Source: Intoshia linei (Eukaryota > Orthonectida > Rhopaluridae). From it: 20,859 nt of DNA. This document shows positions 1-11,400 of the stretch, piece by piece. The translations under genes and the position numbers were made by a program. Position 1 is the first letter of the stretch. Each line of letters opens with the position of its first letter. Below the pieces are notes generated by a model. That model searched no databases and was not told the origin of the DNA. It worked only from the letters and a program-made list of their open reading frames with translations. The stretch spans positions 1 to 20,859 of the forward strand of contig LWCA01000666.1 of assembly GCA_001642005.1 (NCBI GenBank), given 5' to 3'.

Positions 1-264
1 TTCAATTTAACAAGAGATAAATTAATTGATTTCAAACTAAATTTTAACCATAATAATTGTAATTCGCACGCTACATCATCTGATATTTTAATAGTTGAGA
101 TATATATTGATTTTGTAGATAATGATACCGTTATATATGACTCCAATAATGACTCTATTTTGCGGTAGGCGAGACAAGTCGGTCAAGCATTTGTCAGTTG
201 TCATTCCATATGATTTACCTCTACATTTATTAAGTCTATTCAAATTAACTTTTTCTCTATTCAT
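1..264 (-). CDS. 5' end of an unrecognised protein-coding gene (two exons, cut by window edge)
   Basis: ATG at 264-262 opens a frame of 45 codons (MNREKVNLNRLNKCRGKSYG, then TDKCLTDLSRLPQNRVIIGV) to a donor at 129/128. A 49-nt GT...AG intron (80-128) leads in phase to a second exon, 79-1, reading DVACELQLLWLKF then SLKSINLSLVK, which runs off the left edge. A TAA lies in frame shortly upstream of the ATG, which supports this start. I do not recognise the family. A LINE endonuclease fragment was considered for the second exon because of the LWLKF...INL pattern. It lies about 400 bp downstream of the sorting-nexin stop on the same strand, so it would be the next gene in tandem. Confidence 0.45.
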
Positions 265-593
265 TGCAATAGCTTATATATTAAAAATAAATCCAATTTA
301 TTAAGAAACGTGTAGTATTCAAGATACAATTGGTGTTATTATATAGATAGTTTAGTTTACTACTTATTGAAAAAAGGATTAATTCACAATTAAAATGTAC
401 ATTACAAATGTATACTTTTTAATAATAATTATAAAAATAGTATTTAAAATAACTTTAACTTCATATTAATTTATATTTAAATATGCACGGGTCCCCGCCT
501 GAGCAAATGTTAATATCATGATCTATAAATTTTTATATACCATCCTTGAGGTAAATCGGAAACATTGGCGAGCTATACTTTTTCTATAAAAAA

Positions 594-611
594 AAGTTGG
601 ACACCCTACTG
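594..611. mobile_element. Possible hAT-type terminus
   Basis: Read on the minus strand, 611 starts CAGTAGGGTGTCCAACTT, which resembles hAT terminal repeats (CAG.GGTGTCCAAC). It is close to the sequence starting at 3689. The partner end is not identified, so this may be a solo end. It lies between the sorting-nexin stop and the left-edge gene. Confidence 0.35.
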
Positions 612-617
612 TACACT

Positions 618-631
618 GTACAGTACTGTAC
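618..631. repeat. Perfect 14-bp palindrome GTACAGTACTGTAC
   Basis: The sequence is its own reverse complement and is preceded by a further GTAC-containing run from 611. It lies about 40 bp downstream of the sorting-nexin stop codon (minus-strand sense). No function can be assigned. Confidence 0.6.
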
Positions 632-666
632 TTATAAATTGGAAACATTATTCAAGGGTTATATTA

Positions 667-2447
667 TTATAAAGAACATTCAAAAAAAACCTGTTTATTC
701 AGTAATGCATTTTCAAATAAATAAATCGCTTCTTTTAAAGTTTTTTTAACATCGTTGTAATTCACAAAGAGTCCGGTGAAACCTAATGATCAATAGATAA
801 AATTTTTAAATAAGAAAATAATTAAAAAAGGTATGATACAATATGATATGGTATAAGACTGCAATAATACAATAAAACCTGTACAATGTATATCATTAAT
901 AATTTTTTATCCAACATTTCTTAATGTTCATAACATAATATATATATATATATAATTATCTTATTATAACCGGAAAAAACTGTAATTGAAATGTGGACTT
1001 TATAAAATTCTAAGACTGGTAGTTATTGAAATAAAATGGAACATACACAAACAAATATTGCGTAGCATATTTATAAAAACATTAAAATATAATTTGATAT
1101 AAGTTGACATTTTAGTTAACAAAATATATTGCAAATAATGAACTTATGGATATTAACCTATGATAATAAAGTGTCTTTAAAATTTAAAGGTTACTCTTTC
1201 ATTTAAATTTAACCACTTGAAGAATATACCCATTTTTTAGATATTTTTTTGTAACCTTCATAAATAATTTTATTGTTTATTGTTATTGTTGTTATTATTA
1301 TCCCACTGATTAGTGGTCAACATAAAATAATACAAAGTACATGGCAAATCATTAATGATAGATTCTGCAATATTATCAATTTTTTCATCTTTGTTAACAA
1401 TAATATCTCTTTTTGGACTATAAAATCATATTAACGTTTTTAAAATTTAAATATTGATAATTATCATGATCATTAAAAATATAATACATTACTCTACTTT
1501 AAATTTAAATTAAATAATAATATATAAGCTCCACGACAATCACGATTATGGTGATCAGGGTCCTAACCCTTTTTGACGAAAAGGCACATTTTACAATTTC
1601 AATAGTTCGTGGGTACTAAATTTCTATATTAGTTTTGGTCCTACACAAAATTATTGGACCATCTTGTTGTATAATATTATATTGAACAAAAAAAGAAGAG
1701 TTTGATTGAAAATAGATTTCTGCATTTTTCAAAACTCATAAAATCCCAAAAATAATCTTAATATATTACTGCATGCCATAAATTAATATCAAATAAAAAC
1801 CGCCGTTCATTGTCGTCTGAGAATATTGCATCTAAATATTTACCATAACTTATACAAAATATCAATAACCTTGAATTTGAATAATCCCAGAAGGTAAAGA
1901 GTTGATTAATTGCGGTTTTACATATTTTTCAATATAATATTGACCATAACACTCAATAGCACCATGAAATAACAATTTTATTAAATTTAAGCATTTTATG
2001 CCAAATTTTGAAAATGTTGATACAAGATATACTAAAAACCAAATAAAATATATAAACTACAAACTCCTTTAAATATATAAATATTACAAATATTTATAAA
2101 ATTGTTGGTATAATTTGCATTTGGTCCACGGACAAATACATTTGTACTTGATCCCATCATTTGTACCTTTTTCTTTAAAATTTTACTTGAAGCCATATTG
2201 TTTTTGTATAGTGTAGTTTTCAACTATAAATATAATTTAAAATATACAAAATATAAAATAAATAAAAAAATGGAAAGTACAATTTCATCAAATTTTTTTT
2301 CAGATTCATCAAAAGATGTTATGCATTTTCTAAACGTACAATTTGGTAACTGAATCAAACAAATTAATATTTAAAATACTTTTCATCTCCAATAATTTTA
2401 ACATATTTCCGATAAGAATATAACAACGATGTAACATAATCTTGTTT
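667..2447 (-). CDS. Linker and Nexin_C domain exons, with stop codon
   Basis: Exons 2447-2380, 2329-2281, 2223-2088, 2031-1870, 1831-1801, 1417-1341 and 782-667. After a Lys/Ser-rich linker (ASSKILKKKVQMMGSS), Nexin_C begins near YLVSTFSKFGIKCLNLIKLL. It continues QLINSLPSGIIQIQ then DAIFSDDNERR (compare 'FRDAFWPNG' in SNX13). IDNIAESIINDLPC follows (compare 'LL..IPD'), then VKKTLKEAIYLFENALLNKQ (compare 'G...IFE.LQ...LNK'). The last exon can be read to TAA at 667-669 (VFFECSL). A GT after NKQ at 689-690 could instead splice onward, but I found no further exon. Three of these introns are very short (38, 50 and 56 nt). Confidence 0.82.
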
Positions 2448-5400
2448 CTGTAATATAAAATTAAATGAAATAAAATAATAAATTTTAATTGCGCTAAATT
2501 AGCAAACAGGTAATATTTTAATCGTTGCTAATGAGTTATCGATAAGAATTTAAATATTTAATTGCGCCAAAAATATCACAGGTAATATTTTAATCGTTGC
2601 TAAACAGTTATCGATAAGAATTGAAACATTTAATTACGCCAAATTAATCACAGGTAATATATATGTATTATCGACAATTAATAATATTTAAATAAATACA
2701 TTTTAAAATGTATTGTACAAACTTTCAAAATAACTACAATTAAAGTAATACAAGGGCCTAATAATTTAAATAAGGTATTTAATCGTTTATTTAATGTTAA
2801 TTTAGAGTTATTAATTTATATTACCCTAAATGACAATTTATTATTCAAATTTCGTATTTCTAAATTTGAGTAATTATAAACAAAAATAATAAAACTATTC
2901 ATCAAATTTCCATTTTCATTGAAATACATTTTATCATTTGACAAGAATAGATGCAAAATTTTACTGTTTTCAAACATTGGTACTATAGTCTAAAATATAA
3001 GTTAATTAAATCACCGTCACAGAATAGATAAAATATCACAGAAAGGCAAATATTATTAACAAATTAAGTTGTATTAATTTTTTTAAATTTTTTACAGGCC
3101 AATATCGCTTAAACAGGTGCTCCGCGAATTAATATAATTAGAAAATACTTTAATAAATGTGAATGCAATAATACAGTAAATTTACATGTAATATATAAAA
3201 AATAATACCATTAAAAATTTTTTCAATTCTCCAATTTTTTCCGTCAAATAGATAAGTTCATCTTTAAACATCATTGATTTTTTCTTGATTAATTTTGATA
3301 CGTTTTTACCATATAAGATATCCAACATTTTGCACAAAGTATAAAACTCCCCCAAGTGTCTAAAATATTTTTAATCTAATAAAAATGTGAATTGTTTATA
3401 CCGATTAATATAGGATACTGCATTTTTATCTATAAAAATATATTTTTACAAAATATACATTAGTATATAAATTATATATTTTAACATATACCTTTGGTAA
3501 TTCTAATAATGTAGACATAGTTAAAAGCTGCATAGTTTATGTTTTCTACAACATTTTTGGTTGATTTAATGTGATATATGGTTGCAATCCAATTCGAAAT
3601 ATCAATATTATCCTAATTATAAAATTATTAGAGACTGAAATAGCGAATTAAATTTGAATACAGAAAATTCTTTACTATTTAATTATAACAGTAGTGTCCA
3701 ACCGGTGACCCGCGACGATATTTTTGTGACTCCAGGAAATTTTTATCTTTTTAACATAATATATGCTTTAATACGGGGTTCCTACACTTTTTTACCTCGT
3801 ACAGGTAATTTACTATAAAAGTTCCCGCGAACCACTAAAACGAAATTACTAGGAAAATTTTAATTATTAGATAAATGAAATTCAAATTATTTACTACTGA
3901 TGAGATGAATATTGACTCGGCTTTATCAGTTAACCTTGATGGTACATTATGTATGATCCATCCAGGATGGGCCATCCTTCTTTTTAAAATTTTGGGAAGG
4001 ATTACAAATGACCAATTCTTAAAAGGTTCGCCATTATTAGAATAATCAAAAATTAAAAAAAGTATATTTTTGAATTTTACTGAACATGATAATGTATAGT
4101 GATAATAATATTAAGGGTTGAGCGGAACTAAATTTTTGATAGTAGTAAAAAACGTTTTCACGATTTCAAAATTATTATTCAAAATGACCCGTTACCAATA
4201 CTTGGCAAATTCATCATCAAAAATTGTCAATTTTTTTAATATTGAAAAACAATTAATTGAAATTAACAAATATTCGCATATTGTTAGTGCTGCGAATTCA
4301 TTTTTGTTAAATGAATGTTTTCTATCAATTCATTAGTAGAAAAATCCACTTTTACCAACCCTTTAGAGCAGGGTCGGCAACCTTTTTCATCTCGTGGGCC
4401 ACTTTTTCATATCAAAAAATTATATGGCACCCGTTTCTGAAAATTTACACATAATATATTTCAATTTTAACTGAAGAGAAACAGTTCTAGTATATTTAAC
4501 AAAATAAAATCCGGAACGACCTGAAAATTCACTATTAAAATGATTATAATGAGCCAATTATAGTAGTACATGTAGTTTGTTTCAAATTTGAAAAATTTAA
4601 AAATAAATAATTTACATATTTACTCAATGGGCCGCCAACATTATTCTGTGGGCTACTGATTTCCGCCCCTCTTTTAGAGAAAAATTATTTCAAAACAGAT
4701 CATAATAAATGATTATAATGTAAAATTATTATATTAGTTTAAATTTTGAAAGTTTTTATCGATTTCCACCTCTAATATCAATCCATATCAGTAACATTAA
4801 AAAAATACAAATGTATAAAAAAACATAAAAATTAACGGTTCAACAAAATTAACGGTGAAAAGCTATTAAATTTTTCAACAAAATATCATATTTAATCTTA
4901 CTCCGTACAAGTCAACAATTTTGACAACAAAATCATCACTTGATGATGATCCTTCAGTTGAATCGTAATTTAAGAATTCAAAATTGTCTAAATATAAAAT
5001 TTAAAAAATAAATTATATTTAACTTGATTATTAATTAATGTTATTATTTATTTTTTATGACATACAGCAGGGTAGCCAACCTATGGCGCATTGATAATTT
5101 TCATAAATTAAAATTTAATTGTAAGTAAGATTAATTTCAGTAATCCGTGGTAGTGAAAAATAACCTGTATATTTCCCGAATCTACTGGAAAATACGTTCA
5201 ACTTATATTGGTTAATCTTAATTTAACAAGATAATCTTAATCATTGATTAACCGGCATTTGGATAATCCCTATTCACTTAATTAATTAAAGATTTATCAT
5301 TTACATTTCTTGAAGAATATTCTTAAGAAAATTTGTGACTAGAATCTAGTCACTAGATTCAAAAGGGTGACATTGCACAATGTGAAATTATTACCTTCAA

Positions 5401-8400
5401 TTGTATTATAATTTTCACACAAATTTGGACTGCTGAAATTCATTAATGATTGTGACCTTAGAAAGAAAATAAGATTATAATTATAATTGACTAGCTTGGC
5501 TGTTTTGTACTTCGTACAAACAGCACTTATCTCTGCCAAGGGCGGACTTTTCTAATTCTACCCAAAAAATAAAATGTTACATAGAAACACTATTCACTAT
5601 TACCAATCTTTTAAAGTAATTGTTCCCAAATGTGTAAAGATAATTTTTTATTTAATTATATGACTCGTTTGATTTAAAAAAGGATAATGGGGCTTTTACC
5701 TGGAAGAGGTAAGTTTCTGAGATTGAAATTTATTTTAATTTTTCCCCGGAAAAATCTGACTTGAAATTTGTGGTTGTTAAAATTCTAGGACTCTTAATTA
5801 TTAATATAAACTGCAACACAAAGACAGATATTCAATTTTATATAAGTAAGGATCAATCATTCAGATTGATATAAAAAATAAACCTTATATGCTTTGATTT
5901 ATTTTTTTCAGTTTTATATCCAAATTTGTTTGACAAGTACTATAAATGTGTATTGATTTTTAATTATTAATTATATCAACTGATTAGGGATAATATTTTA
6001 ATGTTAAAATAAAATTTTTTCTGAAATGGAAAATAATAATACAGTGTAATTATACTTGTTTCAAGTAAAGTATCTTTAAATATAAATATATACATATGAT
6101 TACACTGTTTGAATTTAGGAAATTTCCTAGAAAGTAATGGTTCAATAGCAATATTACTCTTGACTTGATGCTAATAACATATTAAAAAAATATTTTGTCA
6201 TCATATTATGGAAAACTCTAATCTACATCTAAATTGAATCAATGATACATTTATACTACTGCGTCTACTTCTACTACAGCCTGGCAGCGACGGTCTATCC
6301 TTACTAGTTGTGATTATAACTTTCTGGAATTTATATTTCAAAAAAAATACGGTAAACTCGTTATTTTAAAAAGTTATTGTAATACTTATTTGTAATTTTG
6401 ATGGGAAATATAAAACATTAAATAGATCATAAGTATCAATGTACACAAATGTTTCCAATTGATTCAAATTAATTAATTACTCCTTAAAGCAATTTGATAA
6501 TAATTTATTATCAAAAAATGGATCATCGTTGCAGTCTAAAATTAAAAGATTACTAAAAATACATGCTTTAAATGTTAAATATGAATGTATAGGTTTATCA
6601 GTTTTCTAAATAAATGGTTACCATCAGATCACACACATTATTAGGAACTTTTACTGTATATAATTATTGTCGCATACCAAGATGTTACGCAGAGAGAAAT
6701 CAATTTGGAAATAAACAACTTTAATTTGGAAAATTCGTTGTTTTGAATAAAATGTCTCTCTCCTACTCCTTATCTCCCTCTCAACCATTTCTGTTGTCAG
6801 AATCTGTTTGTCTATCCATGTCCTTCAATATGTTTAATTATGTACCATCCGGACCAGATGGAAAATATACATGACGGTATTTTTAATTATGATTTAAAGT
6901 TTAAGTTAATTAATTAATAAGTTTCTCATGATCTAGAAATGACAGGTCGATTATATATGATAACTAGGTTGACTATAATGTACTATGTACCAACAGCACC
7001 TAGCACTGCCGAGGGCACATTTTTATTATACCAAAAAAATAAATTAAAATCTAAAATCTTGTTGAAAATCTAACTTAAAAATCATACTATGGACTATTAT
7101 CAATCCTTAAAAGAGTGGTTGCCAAACTTATTTCAGGTGGAACCGTCATATCACATTACTTTTTACTTTTAAGTTAATTATTTCATCTTAATTTGGTTTT
7201 GTTAACATTTGTGTAAAGAATTTTAAAAACAATTGTTATCCCATTTTTTTAATTTATTACACAGAATCCTTACTTATTATTATTTATTAGCATATTATAT
7301 GCTACGTGATTTTTGTTTGTGTGTGTGTTCCAATTTATTTAAATAACTACCCGTCTTAGAATTTTATAAAGTCCACATTACAATTACAGTTTTTTCCGGG
7401 GATGTTCGCAAAATAAATTTCAACCTCCCAAACTCACATCTTACGGGTTAAAAACCCCAATTGTCCTTTTTTTGAAAATCAAACGAGTTGGAGAATTTAA
7501 AAAAATATTTACGCTGATACGAATTTTAAAATCATCAGCATTAGACAAATTTAAATTTAAAAAAATTATATTTTCAGGGCCAAAACACCAAATAACCCTT
7601 ATTTTCTTAATGAAAACAGCCCTAGAATTTAAAAAATTTCAATCCGAATAAGTGATGACTTGACGGTCAAAAAAGCATTTTAGTATTCATATATTTTTTT
7701 TCCGAAATATTTTATTAAAACTAAAAATGTGAAATAATTAAGGGTCCAAAAATCAAAAAAAAGATATTATGATAGAGCTTATTCCAGTTGATATAAATAC
7801 AAAAATTCAACCCGTGAAATCTACGCATTCCCGATGAAAAATAATTTTTAATATATTATCAACCAATATTTTTCAAATATTTCGAATTAAAATAAAAATG
7901 AAACGTAAATATTGATCCTAGAATTTGAAAAAAAATGTGCATTGAACAACATTTCCACTAAAGAAATATGGGTGAAAATTTATATAATTCATTGCTACGC
8001 AATTTTTCTTGCAAAGATTTAAAAGAAAATTTACAGACTATTGAGTGATAATATCAAATGTTATGTAAACGTGATCAAATAAATAAATATTTTAGTTATA
8101 TATTGTCATAAATTGTCACACAATAGAAACATCATGTTTTAAACATGTGATATGTAACATCTTAGTATACGAAAAGTATTAATTAAGGATTAAAATTAAA
8201 AACAATTATTATTAATTACAATTTTGCAAACACAAATTTACAGAGTCGGGCAAATTGAGAGAACTAATTTCATTAGCATATTTTCTAATTAATTTGTTGT
8301 ATTTTTCTTTATCGAATGGTGCATTGATTTTGTTATTTTTCATGTATTTATCTATTAATTTAAATTTTAATTAAATCAAAATGATTAAATTAAGTAAATC

Positions 8401-11400
8401 CGTAATTTTACGCACCAAAGTACAAAACCAAATTAAAAAATTCAATTTAATAAATCAAATTTAATCAACCAGACCAGTTAGATAAATCCGTACTCAATTA
8501 ATTTTGATTTTTTTTACAATGTAAATGTTATAATATTCTGGGTGGATTCGAGTCTCATAACTTTGTAACTTTATATAAATTAAATAGTTTTTAATTTAGC
8601 GATTCAGTTCAACCTTGACAACAAATTGTAACCATCATGTCTAATTTTCACGCAATTTACTGGTACATGTATGTATTGTTTAAATTTAAAAAATTACTAA
8701 TTTCTAACAATAGATTAACAAAATTGACAGATCCTTCAGAACGCATATAAGATTTAAACGATAACAGTAACATGGTATCTTCAAATATGGGTGCAATGTC
8801 TATCTATAAAAATACAAAAGTCATGTATGAAATGAATAATTATATACACTATTTTTACTGTTGCGTATAAAATTTGATAGAAATTTAGTATGACATACTG
8901 ATATATTTGGTGATTTTTCATCCTAAATGAATGTAAAATGTACTTTGTACAAATAATGCAGTAAAATAAAAATACCCATGTATCATATAGGGAAAACATA
9001 AATACAAATATATTTTTCTAAAATAATTAACATTAATAAACTAATTAGATGCAATAAATAAATGTGATACCGGTTTAGCAAGTTCGTCCATTGCTTGAAG
9101 TAAAATTCCTTTCGACAGCAAATCTCGCAAAAAAATAATAGTTAATCTAAATAATTTAAAATAATTTAAAAAATATAATAAAATTTACTCGCAATTAATA
9201 ATTTCATATTGAGTACAATGATTAATTAAAATCAATGCAACTTTTCTAAGGTATTCCAATTCTTCATTTCGACTTCTAATGGCTTGATGAGGGTTTTTAA
9301 GTTTAAATAAATTATCCTGTTTTATAGAGTCCTCTTTATCTATTAATTACACATTTTACAACAAAATGATTTTCATAAACTTGATGGAAATACGGACCAC
9401 GTAAACCCTGATAGTTGAAATCGGGATATTGAAAAAATTAAGATTGATCCACTTTAAAAATAGGTGAGTATGATCCTAATGTGTATGTATTTTCTATATT
9501 TTTCGCTTAACCCAAAGTTTGCGGCATGGAGCTTACTTAGAGTGAATCAATGATTTTGAGCGTTTTTATGCATCACTTGTACACAAAAATGAAATGTACA
9601 CTTAAAAGATAATACGGCATTAGATAATCATAGTCAGCCTTTTTTAGTTGAAAAGGTTTGCCACAATCAATTTTAATGTATAACAAATTACCACATTTGT
9701 AGTGAGACACATGTAATATTAAAACTTTGACGCATTCGTTGATGATTGTAGATAAATTCACCTGTTTAATTAAAATAAAACAATACAAGTTTGTTATATA
9801 AGGACCGATTCTCAACCACTGATTTTTGTCCCATAGATCGACTCAAAAAATGACACAATTAGAGATTTTTAATTGACATATTAATAAAAAAAAAATCGTC
9901 TATTAGTCTAATAAGACTATTAGATTATTACATACATATATACTATTATAATTATAAATTACACTTTGTATTCTAGCGACTAAATTACGCAAAAAATATG
10001 ACATTGTCCATCTCAGTTCATTCATAGAATCATTGTCCAATTTATTGAAATCTCTTAAGAGGTACATTATCATAAAAGAAAATAACTTACGAAAAATTTT
10101 AAAAACTTCAGAAAGAAAAGAAAATTTTTTTTTTTTTAATTGTCGACCGTTAATTATTTCACATTTTTTGTTTTACGTTTTGTTAATAAAACATTTCGGA
10201 AAAAAAATATATGAATACTAAAATGCTTTTTTGACCGTGAAGGCGTAACTTATTCAGATTGAAGTTTTTTGTGTGTGTTAACAGGATACAACTATACCAC
10301 CTGTAAATTTTTTAAATTCTAGGGCTGTTTTCATTAAAAAAAAGGGTAATTTGGGTTTTGGTCCTGAAGATATATTGTTTTTAAATTTAAATTTGCGATA
10401 ATATTTATGATTTTAAAATCCATATTTTTTAAATTCTCGAATTCGTTTGATTTTTAAAAAAACAAACAATTGGGCTTTTTAACCCGTAAGATTTAAGTTT
10501 GAGAGGTTGAATTTTATTTTGCTAACACCCCGGAAAAAAACTGTAACCGAAATATGGATTTTATAAAATTTTAAGACTGGTAGTTATTGAAATAAACGGT
10601 AACATACACACAAACAAATATTGCATAGATTATTATATAAGTAAGGACTACGGTAGTACATTTATTAACATTAATTTTTAAAATACCTGTACCAATCCAG
10701 ATATTCACTCAGTACCTTTTCCAATAACTAAATACTATTAATACATTTATTGTACAGTGTACACAATCATTAACATACATGTATGTATCAATAAACGCAC
10801 AACTCATTCACATATCAAAAAAATGAAATAATTGCCATTTTTTAATTAATTAATTAGTTTAGTGACAAAATAACCTCAACAATAACTTGATTAATCTTGA
10901 TTGGAACAGTGATAGGTTTAATTTTAAATTTTATCCGTTCTTTAAATTTATGGCTAAATTAACAGTCAAATCTACCAGTATACATTTAACACTACTTAAA
11001 ATGTATAAATTAACCTGTGTTTGCAAACAATTTGAGTACTCTCTGTATTGTTTTTGTGATTCAAAAAAAAATTATCAGATAATTTTATCGATCTCTCACA
11101 AAAACTGCATGAATTGATAAAATTATTTTCATTTTTCTAATTAGATATTATAATAATAAACAAAGTAATTAATAACCTTGTAAAACAAAGTATTTATTGA
11201 GCATAAAATATTTCTAAATATATAAATTCAATTAATAATTAATTGTTGTGTACGTGTTAAGATATTTTGCCACAATATTGCCCAATAGAAACATGAAACA
11301 GCATATAATTGTCGATTTGACACCGAAACTAGATTAAATTTAAAAATTTCGTGCACAGACCACACTGCACATTTAATTTTATCGCGGACCGCACCAAGAA

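Noticed and set aside
940-953. (AT)n run
   Set aside because: Ordinary simple sequence in an AT-rich genome.
4118-4336. 72-residue plus-strand ORF
   Set aside because: No start ATG at its beginning, no homology, and adjacent to hAT debris and a minisatellite unit in an intron.
8440-8690. Possible missing RGS exon in the intron between 8698 and 8352
   Set aside because: Exons 8803-8698 and 8351-8220 already join in phase, and no open, splice-flanked frame was found between them.
8781-8999. 72-residue minus-strand ORF
   Set aside because: Overlaps the acceptor side of exon 8803-8698 in another frame; no family resemblance.
10033-10221. 62-residue plus-strand ORF
   Set aside because: Lies antisense to the exon 10053-9963 and across the Helitron-like copy; low-complexity lysine/phenylalanine composition.
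10887-11117. 76-residue plus-strand ORF
   Set aside because: Antisense shadow of the exons 11104-11015 and 10953-10875.
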